In this document: positions 1 through 6,508 of the stretch, piece after piece | Layout of the letters: every line of letters begins with the position of its first letter | Position numbering within the stretch: the first letter of the stretch is position 1 | Assembly (NCBI GenBank): GCA_964624145.1 | Contig: CAZUXT010000004.1 | Location: 103,952-167,951, forward strand | DNA length: 64,000 nt | DNA from: WJMT01 sp964624145 | GTDB taxonomy: Bacteria > Acidobacteriota > Aminicenantia > Aminicenantales > Aminicenantaceae | Reading direction: 5' to 3' | Notes under the pieces: model-generated | Databases searched by the model: none | Told to the model about the DNA's origin: nothing | Seen by the model: only the letters and a program-made list of their open reading frames with translations | Made by a program: the position numbers and the translations under genes

Positions 1-402
1 AGCCTCGGCCTGTGAAGGGATGACCAGCCAAAAATCCACAGAAAAGTTTTTGATTTTTCTGCTTAAAGAACGTTCCTCAGGGTACTCTGTCTTTATTGTG
101 AGGATATTCCCCTGTTTTGAGACTTCTATTTTAACAAGATCAAATCTCTCCTGAGCTGCAGTTTTCGAAGGGGCATAGGTTGTTTTAAAGGCTTGTATGG
201 ACACTTCTGCTTTGTCCCATGTCTTGACTTCAATATCACCGGAGATATTTTTGACCAAAACGCTTCCTGTTTTGGAAAGAGCCACTGTTTCATCAAATCT
301 CTCCATGAATTTCTGATCATCAGCCAGTGAGTATCGAGGTGACATCCCGATGAACAAAAGCACTCCCAGGATCACCAGTATTGAAGAAATCTTTTTTATC
401 AT
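1..402 (-). CDS. DUF4097-like exported protein, 3' end cut by window edge
   Basis: The frame opens at ATG 400-402 behind an AAGGAGGAAGGAT-type ribosome site and stays open to base 1, so only the first 134 residues are visible. A signal peptide (MIKKI, then a hydrophobic stretch ending in SLADD) is followed by short beta-strand patterns such as GSVLVKNISGDIEVKTW. These are typical of the DUF4097/adhesin-type beta-helix proteins that often accompany ECF sigma operons. It lies 12 bp downstream of the anti-sigma gene on the same strand, so it is probably the third gene of a sigma/anti-sigma/envelope operon. The family call rests on pattern recognition; a second DUF4097 protein occurs at 22890-23855. 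Confidence 0.7.
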   Translation of the reverse strand, partial: MIKKISSILVILGVLLFIGMSPRYSLADDQKFMERFDETVALSKTGSVLVKNISGDIEVKTWDKAEVSIQAFKTTYAPSKTAAQERFDLVKIEVSKQGNILTIKTEYPEERSLSRKIKNFSVDFWLVIPSQAEA

Positions 403-414
403 ATCCTTCCTCCT

Positions 415-1101
415 TTATATTTTATTCTCTGATTCTCCCTTTTTGGGAGAATAATCTTTAACGCTTAAAAGCTTATAGAGCAAATCCGCTTTCTCCTTAT
501 ACGCAGCAAGCAGGATGTTTCTGGAATCAATATCTCTGGGATCGTTGAGAACCGCTTTCCTGCAGGCTGAAATGGATGAATCAATCAAATTTAAGTTGGT
601 CTGGAAAACCTCTGCCACTTCAGGGTCCATTCCATTTTCCTGTGCCTCTACCGCTTTTATCATGGATTCAATAGCCAGTTTGTAGTGTTTTTCTGCTTTT
701 TTTAAATTGGCGATCACGTCACCCTGCTGCTCAAAAGGGCTCAAATCCCCTTGATTTCCCAAATGATAAATGCCTATCACCACCGCTCCCACAATGAGAA
801 GAACAGACAAAAAGCTCACAGCGTACTTAAGCTGCGGAGACCAGCCCCATATGCCTCTCTTGGCTCCTTCATAGGAAGGAACCGATGTCTCTAATCTCTG
901 TTTGATCCGGGTCCAGAGATAAGGAGATGGAGAACCTGCCTCCAATTTTTGAGCGGCATCCGCAATACTTTTATAATCTTCCAGGATTTTCCGGCATTCC
1001 TCACACTTCTCAAAATGCTTTTCCAGAGAAGAACGTTCGGTCAAATCCAGTTCGCCGTCAACATAATCGCTGATCAATTTTTTTGCTTTTTTGCATCTCA
1101 T
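415..1101 (-). CDS. zinc-finger anti-sigma factor
   Basis: A 228-residue membrane anti-sigma factor expected to hold the neighbouring ECF sigma factor until a signal releases it. The N-terminus carries the ZAS/zf-HC2 motif: Cys3, then His29-x3-Cys33-x2-Cys36. A single transmembrane helix lies at about 92-115, followed by a roughly 110-residue extracytoplasmic helical region with no recognised domain. I chose the ATG at 1099-1101 because AAGGAG lies just upstream; a start 30 bp earlier would overlap the sigma gene and lacks a better site. The sigma gene stops 10 bp upstream and the DUF4097 gene starts 12 bp downstream, which indicates co-transcription and probable autoregulation. Confidence 0.85.
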   Translation of the reverse strand: MRCKKAKKLISDYVDGELDLTERSSLEKHFEKCEECRKILEDYKSIADAAQKLEAGSPSPYLWTRIKQRLETSVPSYEGAKRGIWGWSPQLKYAVSFLSVLLIVGAVVIGIYHLGNQGDLSPFEQQGDVIANLKKAEKHYKLAIESMIKAVEAQENGMDPEVAEVFQTNLNLIDSSISACRKAVLNDPRDIDSRNILLAAYKEKADLLYKLLSVKDYSPKKGESENKI

Positions 1102-1111
1102 TTTATTCTCC

Positions 1112-1678
1112 TTATAGGACCTGCTTGGCACAGAGCTTTTTTCTGAGCTGTTCCCTTGCTTTAAAAAGCTGGGATTTGGATGTGCCCTCCGAACAATTCA
1201 AGATCTCTGCCACTTCGCGGTGCTTGAATCCCTGAACATCATGAAGAATAAAAACGCTTCTTAATCCGGGCGCAAGTTCTTTAAGAGCTGCCTTGATCGT
1301 TGTTTTCTTCATGTCTTCATGCTCCCCGCTTTTATCTTCTCCCACAAAGTCCTTCACGCTTTCTAGAGATACTGACTTCTGGCTCTGCTTTTTTGCCTTC
1401 CTTAAATAACTGATGCTGGTGTTCACAACGATCCGGTAAGACCAGCTCACAAAAGCCTGATTATTATCCAACCGGTATAAATTGGTGAATATTTTAATAA
1501 AGGCATCCTGAAGAATGTCTTCTGAGGATGCCCGGTCCTGGGTGTACCAGTAGGCCACGCCGAAAAACTTCACTTTCAACTGCTCATAAACAGCCTCCAT
1601 AGCATCATGGTCTCCCTCACGGGACCGGTCAATAAGGTCAAACGGTATCAAATTTTCTTTACTGGAGTTATCATCCAT
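1112..1678 (-). CDS. ECF sigma factor (sigma-70 family)
   Basis: An extracytoplasmic-function sigma factor of 188 residues. Region 2 is visible around FFGVAYWYTQDRASSEDILQ, with the DAF core-binding segment just after it. Region 4 is the helix-turn-helix near the C-terminus around GFKHREVAEILNCSEGTSKS. The ATG at 1676-1678 has a GAGGAA ribosome site six bases upstream. An in-frame start at 1768 would add 30 residues of low similarity to the family, so I prefer the shorter form. It is the first gene of an operon with the anti-sigma factor and a DUF4097 protein. Its target promoters cannot be read from the window. Confidence 0.9.
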   Translation of the reverse strand: MDDNSSKENLIPFDLIDRSREGDHDAMEAVYEQLKVKFFGVAYWYTQDRASSEDILQDAFIKIFTNLYRLDNNQAFVSWSYRIVVNTSISYLRKAKKQSQKSVSLESVKDFVGEDKSGEHEDMKKTTIKAALKELAPGLRSVFILHDVQGFKHREVAEILNCSEGTSKSQLFKAREQLRKKLCAKQVL

Positions 1679-1853
1679 CACAGGTTCCTCAATTTTTACA
1701 CCTATTCTATCATATTCCTGACATATCGTGCTGAAACTGTAATGGAATAAAGCCATTTCTGCATTCATCTTAGGTCACACTCAGTGTTAAAGATGAAATT
1801 AAGGGCAAAAAGGTTGCCTTTGATTTAAAGGAAAAACCAAACTCCCCCCTTCT

Positions 1854-1869
1854 TGTCTGTTAACAGACA
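1854..1869. promoter_or_regulatory. perfect 16-bp palindrome, candidate operator
   Basis: TGTCTGTTAACAGACA reads identically on both strands. It lies between the stop of the small membrane-protein gene (1896) and the sigma gene start (1678). No T-run follows on either strand, so it is unlikely to be an intrinsic terminator. A dimeric repressor or activator site for the sigma operon is the simplest reading, but no promoter was placed confidently beside it. Confidence 0.4.
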
Positions 1870-1895
1870 GCAAAAACCACGGAATGACTTAAGGA

Positions 1896-2252
1896 TTACT
1901 TAAATAGTTTGATGGTCTCGTCATTAAAAAGGATGACCAGCGAATAGATCCCCAGGGCTGTCCCAAAGGGAAACCACAACAGATTGAAAAAGGCTAAGGC
2001 CAGAGTCAGCAGGCGTCCCCATTCTTTTCTTTTTAAAAGCGCGGCACCGGCTATGATATCAGGAATGGAAAGAACCGCTATAAAAGCTGTCATCCAGATA
2101 GCCACGGTCCGCAGAATGATGGGTGCTTCATACCCGATCTCCGGAAGAAAAGATATTCCGAATAAAATCCAGAATATAAAAAACGCCCATATCAAACCCA
2201 GCGCACCGGAGACGATCCACAAAACCGACACTATTTTTATATGTTTTTCCAT
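1896..2252 (-). CDS. small multi-pass membrane protein
   Basis: A 118-residue protein with four predicted hydrophobic helices (about 8-32, 45-72, 78-98 and 98-110) and short loops. The only notable loop is LKRKEWGRLLTLALAF; the KRKxWGR loop before a final helix pair is common in small uncharacterised membrane proteins of the DUF2127/DUF4064 type. Function unknown. The start has a good GGAGGG ribosome site. It precedes the sigma operon on the same strand with a 217-bp gap containing the 1854-1869 palindrome, so it is probably a separate unit. Confidence 0.65.
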   Translation of the reverse strand: MEKHIKIVSVLWIVSGALGLIWAFFIFWILFGISFLPEIGYEAPIILRTVAIWMTAFIAVLSIPDIIAGAALLKRKEWGRLLTLALAFFNLLWFPFGTALGIYSLVILFNDETIKLFK

Positions 2253-2349
2253 TTCACCCTCCGTTGTTATACGTTTATTTTAATCATAACCAGGATCATT
2301 GACAAGTGGAGATTGAAGCAAATACTTTTCTATGAATTATCCAGACTCA

Positions 2350-2490
2350 TCCTTTTCGAGTATGTCTTCAATCTTGAAGTTCATATCGCTGTGGTGGGTC
2401 CCGGGCCAGAACACCCGCCCGTATTTCAAACAGAGAGCAAAGGAGTCGGAGCGTTCATAAACAAAAGGAGCTACCAAATTTTTGGCCTGC
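2350..2490 (-). pseudogene. duplicated 3' fragment of the Mut7-C RNase gene
   Basis: These 141 bases align without gaps to 13827-13967, the C-terminal third of the intact Mut7-C gene. I count 8 differences by eye, and the last 61 bases (2430-2490 against 13907-13967) are identical. Two changes convert the zinc-ribbon segment CPKC to CLKY, removing a metal-binding Cys, and no start or RNase half is present. Homology stops abruptly at 2490, where a radical-SAM SPASM remnant begins on the other strand. This looks like a recent duplication that ended at a recombination junction. Confidence 0.85.
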
Positions 2491-2499
2491 CGGATCAGA

Positions 2500-2774
2500 C
2501 AGGTTGAGCATATCAACAAACGAAGAAATCTGGGGATGTCGTCTCTTCTCAGACTATTTTGAACGCATAGGAGAATTATCGGATAGACCATTACTCAACA
2601 CCTGATAGAGATTGTTTTCTTTGTCCTGATGTTGAATACTGCTCGGTTTGTCCTATAAGTTCATCCCTCTCAGGTTATCCGCTGAGAAAAATCCCACATT
2701 TTGTATGTGAAATTCAGAAAATAAAAATTAACGAAAATATTAAGATTTTTCAAAGAACTCTAGCAATATTTTAG
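2500..2774 (+). pseudogene. frameshifted C-terminal remnant of a radical SAM/SPASM protein
   Basis: The first segment, about 2504-2597, reads ...NEEIWGCRLFSDYFERIGEL, which resembles the segment before the SPASM cysteines. After a frame change near 2598 the next frame reads DRDCFLCPDVEYCSVCPISS and then ends ...HFVCEIQKIKI, with the stop at 2772-2774. The pattern C-x2-C-x5-C-x2-C ... C fits the auxiliary iron-sulfur SPASM region of peptide-modifying radical SAM enzymes. No start or CX3CX2C SAM domain is present, because the 5' side is replaced by the Mut7-C fragment. The call rests on residue pattern only. Confidence 0.55.
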
Positions 2775-2802
2775 CAACTCCCTATTGCACTTTCCTTTCA
2801 TT

Positions 2803-2832
2803 TTGACATAGTTTGTTAAAAGAAAATAATAT
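2803..2832 (+). promoter_or_regulatory. possible upstream sigma70 promoter
   Basis: TTGACA at 2803-2808, an 18-bp spacer and TAATAT at 2827-2832. The -10 box runs into the first 10-bp repeat, so a protein bound to the array would cover it. It could be a second, mutually exclusive promoter for the cassette, or a chance match in AT-rich sequence. Confidence 0.35.
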
Positions 2833-2880
2833 GACATTATATGACAAAAAAGGACAAAAAGTGACATAGAAGGACATCTG
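2831..2880 (+). repeat. five tandem 10-bp operator-like repeats (KGACA box)
   Basis: Five consecutive 10-base blocks start at 2831, 2841, 2851, 2861 and 2871. Each carries TGACA or GGACA at positions 2-6 (TGACA, TGACA, GGACA, TGACA, GGACA), mostly followed by A or T. The exact 10-bp phase puts every copy on about the same face of the helix. The array ends 11 bp before a good -35 box (2892). Two further TTGACA copies lie at 2803-2808 and 2892-2897. This is the layout of a cooperative activator or repressor array serving the 3004-4800 operon. Confidence 0.7.
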
Positions 2881-2891
2881 CTAGTTTATTC

Positions 2892-2920
2892 TTGACAACT
2901 GAAAAAAGGGTTGATATTTA
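2892..2920 (+). promoter_or_regulatory. sigma70 promoter of the redoxin/propeller/peptide operon
   Basis: TTGACA at 2892-2897, a 17-bp spacer and TATTTA at 2915-2920. The predicted start of transcription, near 2927, leaves a leader of about 75 bases before ATG 3004. The -35 box sits 11 bp after the phased repeat array, a typical position for upstream activator binding. Confidence 0.6.
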
Positions 2921-3003
2921 GAACTTATCTATTACATTAATTGTGTCTGTGGGGAGATGTATAAATTAAGACCACAATTCAGGATTTTAAATTTAAGTTT
3001 AAA

Positions 3004-3498
3004 ATGTTGAAAAAGATTTTTATGGGAGTATTACTATTTACTATTTTGATCCATAATATGATTTCTTATGATTTACCATATGGATCTTATATAGAATCAA
3101 TAAAGACGAAAAATTATAGGAGGGAAGAAATCACTTTTCCTAATGAAAAAGTCGTGACAACAGTCTTGTTTTTTGATATGGGCAATAAATATCACAACAA
3201 TATTATTTCTCAATTCAATCATTTATTAATTAATCTTAAGTTACAAGATGTAAGATTTAATTTAATATGTGTTTCTAACGGCAAGATAAAGGATTTTCAA
3301 AAATTTATAGATCGACTTCATCTCCAGGCCCAATTAATCAATGACCAAAATAACAAAATATCAGATATATTTAATACTTCATGTAATAGCTGTTTCCATT
3401 TGTTTATTATTGATAAATCATTGATTCTAAGGTATTTTTCTTCTCAATATGATCCTACCTTCGTAAGGGAGATTTTAGAACGTTACACAAAGGAGTAA
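3004..3498 (+). CDS. exported thioredoxin-fold-like protein without the usual CXXC
   Basis: A 164-residue protein with an N-terminal hydrophobic signal or anchor (about 4-20). VVTTVLFFDMGNKY sits where TlpA/AhpC-type redoxins place strand beta1 and the catalytic CXXC, but no Cys is there. Further on, LFIIDKSLILRYF matches the late strand of that fold. Two cysteines occur only in TSCNSC (about 126-130), just before this strand. It may be a scaffold or an altered thiol protein; weak similarity means another fold is possible. It is the first gene of a very AT-rich operon with a beta-propeller (8-bp gap) and a Cys-rich peptide, so a thiol-handling role on that peptide is an attractive inference. 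Confidence 0.5.
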   Translation: MLKKIFMGVLLFTILIHNMISYDLPYGSYIESIKTKNYRREEITFPNEKVVTTVLFFDMGNKYHNNIISQFNHLLINLKLQDVRFNLICVSNGKIKDFQKFIDRLHLQAQLINDQNNKISDIFNTSCNSCFHLFIIDKSLILRYFSSQYDPTFVREILERYTKE

Positions 3499-3506
3499 AT
3501 ATAAAA

Positions 3507-4577
3507 ATGAATATAAAAAAAGTATTATTTGTGTGTTTCTTCAATGTCTCTTTTTTATTTAGTGTTCTTTATGCTCAAAATAATAATATCTATCAAAAGG
3601 AAGGACTTTATCAAGGAGAAAAAGATAAATATCTTGTCTTTAACCAGTTTAATGAATTAAAAATTGATAATGAGGAAATTATTTTTAACGATATTTCAAA
3701 AGTAATTCTCCATGATGAAATCTTGTATGTTTTAGATAGTAAACAAAGCAAAATTTTTGTTATTGGTTCTTCGGGCGATTTAATCACCATTATTGGACAA
3801 CCCGGGCAAGGTCCTGGTGATCTTGAATACCCTCAGGATTTCTATATTAATTCTGATAGAACAATTTATGTTACAAACTCCGCTGCTCAAAGAGTTGAAG
3901 TCTTTTCACAGGAAGGTAAGTTTAAAAAAAGGATCAAACTTGCTATTCCCAAAGATAATATTTATTCACATATATCGCGTTTCCTGCTGAATAAGGATAA
4001 TAGGCTGTTTGTTGCATATAATATCAGTAAAAATCTGATCGACGAATATCAAGATAATGGTTCTTTTGTTAGAACATTGTTAAAACGAAATGATTCAATA
4101 AAGATTCCTGGTGTTAACATTGGAAATTCATCTTCAATATATTTATCGAAGCAAAATCAAAATATTATTCATTTTAATTATTTTACAGGAATTTTTAAAA
4201 TCATATCTCAATCAGGAATAATTAAGACAAAATTCAGTGCATATGATTCCCTACACCAAAATCAGATGTCAAAAATATTAGAAGATATAAATAAATCAGA
4301 AAAGCCATTCCTATCAATTAAAGAGTTCGAGCTCTGGTGCCCATTTTTTTGTGTCAATAATCAAGATACTATCATCTCTATATTGAGGCTTAGAAATAAA
4401 AATGAACCTCAGAAATTATTTGTTTTTTCTAAAGACGGAATATATCTTTATCAGATGAACATTCCATTTTTTGAAAAAGATATAATCGATCAAATCTATT
4501 TTTATGATAACACATACATATTTATAACCATAGATCAAAAAATCTATTTTTCAAAACAAGGGGGTTTAAATGATTAA
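3507..4577 (+). CDS. secreted 6-bladed beta-propeller protein
   Basis: A 356-residue protein with a signal peptide ending in SVLYAQ. Repeated propeller strands follow (ILYVLDSKQSKIFVIGSSGD, then GQPGQGPGDLEYPQDF and TIYVTNSAAQRVEVFSQEGK). GxGPGEF/L-type turns and D-x-x-x-x-I-x-V-F repeats are typical of the NHL-like 6-bladed propellers that flank small secreted peptides in Bacteroidetes and related phyla. No catalytic residues are evident, so a binding or scaffolding role outside the inner membrane is likely. It overlaps the next gene by 8 bp, implying translational coupling. Like its neighbours it is far more AT-rich than the rest of the window. Confidence 0.75.
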   Translation: MNIKKVLFVCFFNVSFLFSVLYAQNNNIYQKEGLYQGEKDKYLVFNQFNELKIDNEEIIFNDISKVILHDEILYVLDSKQSKIFVIGSSGDLITIIGQPGQGPGDLEYPQDFYINSDRTIYVTNSAAQRVEVFSQEGKFKKRIKLAIPKDNIYSHISRFLLNKDNRLFVAYNISKNLIDEYQDNGSFVRTLLKRNDSIKIPGVNIGNSSSIYLSKQNQNIIHFNYFTGIFKIISQSGIIKTKFSAYDSLHQNQMSKILEDINKSEKPFLSIKEFELWCPFFCVNNQDTIISILRLRNKNEPQKLFVFSKDGIYLYQMNIPFFEKDIIDQIYFYDNTYIFITIDQKIYFSKQGGLND

Positions 4578-4800
4578 AAATCCGAAAACTTTGGTTTTCA
4601 TTGTAGTATTGATTTTTGTTGTTTTAATTGGGACATATTCTCTCAAACTAATCGCAGGGGCTTGTGATGAAGTTTGTTCTGATCCTAGTGCACCATGTTG
4701 CTGCGAAGCTCAGTCGGGTTATTATCTATCTTCTTATTCATGCGGATGTGCCGGTGGGCAGTTACAATGGCAGAAATGTCACTGGGTGCCAGAGGTTTAA
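4570..4800 (+). CDS. small exported eight-cysteine peptide
   Basis: A 76-residue product with positively charged N-terminal residues, one hydrophobic helix at about 8-28 (signal or anchor), and a 45-residue mature part holding eight cysteines: 32, 36, 43, 44, 45, 58, 60 and 70. The mature part is otherwise small and polar (Ser, Gly, Tyr, Gln) and ends ...HWVPEV. I recognise no named family. Architecture and context (propeller, redoxin-like protein, nearby SPASM remnant) recall NVEALA-type secreted peptides and maturase-linked peptides. The start overlaps the upstream stop by 8 bp, which supports real translation. A secreted disulfide-rich or metal-binding peptide is inference only. Confidence 0.65.
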   Translation: MIKNPKTLVFIVVLIFVVLIGTYSLKLIAGACDEVCSDPSAPCCCEAQSGYYLSSYSCGCAGGQLQWQKCHWVPEV

Positions 4801-4860
4801 TTAAAAAACTATCTAAATCGAAAATAAAAATAGGAAATAAATCTTTTTGTTCTGGTATCC

Positions 4861-4946
4861 CCTATAATTTATCATAAAAAGCAATGATGTCATACCTGTT
4901 TAACTAATTTTTTCTGGCCCCCGCCTCCTCAAGCTCAGCTCTCTAT
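4861..4946. repeat. dispersed repeat, copy A
   Basis: The segment runs from CCTATAATTTATCATAAAAA through GATGTCATACCTGTTTA to CTCAGCTCTCTA. It matches 14943-15040 beside the tRNA-Ala gene, with a small internal length difference and scattered mismatches. A shorter third copy lies near 16600. In copy B the end forms an inverted repeat (CTCAGC ... GCTGAG); here the right arm is missing. No coding frame is apparent. Confidence 0.7.
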
Positions 4947-5005
4947 AGAAGAACAATCAGTAACTTTCAATCGATTTCACATTAAAGAAAATATATTGTT
5001 TATCA

Positions 5006-5410
5006 TTATCCTTTAAACACCTTTAAAAATTTATGAGCAGATAATATTTTTATGTTCATGTATTGGCCAAAAGACTCAAGGGCTTTGTCTCCAGTTATTA
5101 TATATCTGGCTTTAAGAGCTACTGCGCATTCAATGAACTTGTCATCATCAGAATCCTCCTCAATGAGATTCAGATCAGGTGTTTTTTTTGTAAACAGAAT
5201 ATGAATACCTTTGGCAAAAAGTGCCAGCAACTCTTCTAATTCCATTTCACCTTTAAGGCCGAGTCGTTGGAGAACCTGGATGTATTCATCCAGGATGCTG
5301 TCTGAAAGACATAGGGTGATTTTACCTGTTTTCCAAAGGTCAATAATTTTTTTGGGTTTTCCCCCGAAAAAAGAGGAAACAAAAATATTGGTGTCGATGA
5401 CCACTTTCAT
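5006..5410 (-). CDS. PIN-domain toxin (VapC-type ribonuclease)
   Basis: A 134-residue PIN-fold protein, predicted to be a Mg-dependent ribonuclease acting on RNA in the cytoplasm. The acidic set is complete: Asp6 in VVIDTNIF, Glu42 in LDEY, Asp90 in SDDDKF and Asp108 in ITGDKAL. The length is typical for COG1569-like PIN toxins. Its ATG overlaps the stop of the upstream ribbon-helix-helix gene by 4 bp, the usual toxin-antitoxin coupling. Expression should be repressed by the antitoxin-toxin complex at the AT-rich operator upstream of 5655. The RNA target cannot be predicted. Confidence 0.88.
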   Translation of the reverse strand: MKVVIDTNIFVSSFFGGKPKKIIDLWKTGKITLCLSDSILDEYIQVLQRLGLKGEMELEELLALFAKGIHILFTKKTPDLNLIEEDSDDDKFIECAVALKARYIITGDKALESFGQYMNIKILSAHKFLKVFKG

Positions 5411-5655
5411 TTTTTTGATTCTCTGACTTGTCTCACCATTTCAGGTATATCCTTATGATAAATCCCTTTTGATTTGAGTTTTTTTCCTATTCTTGACCAC
5501 AGGTCATCAATATAAACTCCTATATCTCTGTCTTGAATGTAATCTTTAATCAACTCTCGGACTACCTGAGAGGTACTTTTCCCCTGGTTCCGGGCGACTC
5601 TATCCAGCTTCTCCTTTGTTTCGGAAGATAGACGAATAAGCATTTGGGATGTCAT
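5407..5655 (-). CDS. ribbon-helix-helix antitoxin
   Basis: An 82-residue protein. The N-terminal 45 residues form a CopG/MetJ-like ribbon-helix-helix: strand SQMLIRLSSET, then two helices with the NQGKSTSQVVRELIKDYI pattern. The C-terminal half is charged and would wrap and inhibit the PIN toxin. It has a strong AAGGAGG ribosome site and overlaps the toxin gene by 4 bp. It probably represses its own promoter, placed at 5684-5712, where ATGATATA-like elements recur. Confidence 0.85.
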   Translation of the reverse strand: MTSQMLIRLSSETKEKLDRVARNQGKSTSQVVRELIKDYIQDRDIGVYIDDLWSRIGKKLKSKGIYHKDIPEMVRQVRESKK

Positions 5656-5683
5656 ATGAACCTCCTTTTTATATCATGTATAT

Positions 5684-5712
5684 AATATATATCATATATA
5701 TCAATCAGTCAA
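5684..5712 (-). promoter_or_regulatory. toxin-antitoxin promoter and candidate operator
   Basis: On the minus strand, TTGACT (5712-5707), a 17-bp spacer and TATATT (5689-5684). The spacer and flanks hold repeated GATATA/ATGATATA elements between about 5671 and 5703, suited to cooperative binding by a ribbon-helix-helix dimer. Confidence 0.6.
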
Positions 5713-5744
5713 GTTTAATGAAAAATGAAATTCACTTAAATCAG

Positions 5745-5769
5745 CCTCAGCTATCCACAGCAGCTGAGG
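5745..5769. repeat. inverted repeat CCTCAGCT/AGCTGAGG
   Basis: Eight-base arms (5745-5752 and 5762-5769) around a 9-base loop. The motif resembles the terminal palindrome of dispersed repeat copy B at 15028-15050, so it may be a solo end of the same element. There is no T-run, so a terminator role is unlikely. The rest of 5713-5865 shows nothing recognisable. Confidence 0.5.
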
Positions 5770-5865
5770 GAACATTTGGACCGGACACTGCGAAGCTAAA
5801 CGGATCAGACGAATGATTACCCTCAGGAAATGAAAAACTAAATTGAATCTTTCTTCCCTTTAATC

Positions 5866-5894
5866 TTGACAATGCGGTAGTTCGCTCCTATATT
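5866..5894 (+). promoter_or_regulatory. sigma70 promoter for the GNAT gene
   Basis: TTGACA (5866-5871), a 17-bp spacer and TATATT (5889-5894), 29 bp before ATG 5924 with a GGAGG ribosome site between. Consensus -35 and optimal spacing make this one of the clearest promoters in the window. Confidence 0.75.
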
Positions 5895-5923
5895 TTGGAC
5901 ACCCCAATCGGAGGTCCTTTTTA

Positions 5924-6508
5924 ATGGAAAAGAATGAAACCTTGAAAGATGGGAAAAACGTCGTAATCAGGGAGCTTCAAGAAAAAGATCTAGAAAAGTT
6001 GATGAAATTTTACTCTGAACTTCCACCTAAAGACAGAAAATATTTAAGGATAGATGTAACGAATAAAAAGATTGTAAAACAGAGGATCAAACTCATAGAA
6101 ACGGGCCGTGTTTTTCGTCTTATCGCCCTTTATAAAGAAGATATTATTGCTGATGGAGCCCTTGAATTATCCACAGAAGATTGGCAGAAACATCAAGGAG
6201 AGTTAAGAGTCATCGTAGCCAGACCATATCAAAAAAAAAGTCTCGGGACCATCATCGTGAGAGAGCTCTATTTTCTTGCGGTTGAGAAGAAAGTGGAGCT
6301 GGTGGTTGTCAGAATGATGCGACCTCAAGTCGGTGCTCAGCGGATTTTTCGGAAACTTGGATTCCGAGAGGAACTTCTTATCCCTGATTTTGTTAAAGAT
6401 CAGGAAGGAAAAAAGCAGGATTTGATTGTCATGACCGTTAATCTCAAGGAATTGTGGAAGGAACTTGAGTACACCTACAGTGATTCAGACTGGCGGCGCT
6501 GCCGATAA
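5924..6508 (+). CDS. GNAT-family N-acetyltransferase
   Basis: A 194-residue single-domain acetyltransferase that would move an acetyl group from acetyl-CoA to an amine. Strand beta4 and the acetyl-CoA loop are at about 94-112 (RVIVARPYQKKSLGTIIV). The usual Q/R-x2-G-x-G/A loop is degenerate (QKKSLG), with the first Gly replaced by Ser. A conserved RIFRKLGFRE segment lies at about 141-150. It is monocistronic with its own strong promoter. The substrate is unknown; some GNAT proteins of this layout act on proteins. The degenerate loop leaves weak or altered CoA binding possible. Confidence 0.75.
   Translation: MEKNETLKDGKNVVIRELQEKDLEKLMKFYSELPPKDRKYLRIDVTNKKIVKQRIKLIETGRVFRLIALYKEDIIADGALELSTEDWQKHQGELRVIVARPYQKKSLGTIIVRELYFLAVEKKVELVVVRMMRPQVGAQRIFRKLGFREELLIPDFVKDQEGKKQDLIVMTVNLKELWKELEYTYSDSDWRRCR

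Noticed and set aside
1801..1825. GGCAA-N5-TTGCC hairpin considered as a terminator
   Set aside because: Five-base stem with a weak T-run; too short to call.
2831..2880. Tandem 10-bp repeats considered as a CRISPR array or replication iterons
   Set aside because: Units are 10 bp with no unique spacers, and no Cas or Rep gene is near; an operator array fits better.
5006..5655. Considered whether the PIN/RHH pair belongs to the AT-rich cassette
   Set aside because: Its composition is closer to the rest of the window, it is on the opposite strand, and it lies beyond the repeat that bounds the cassette.
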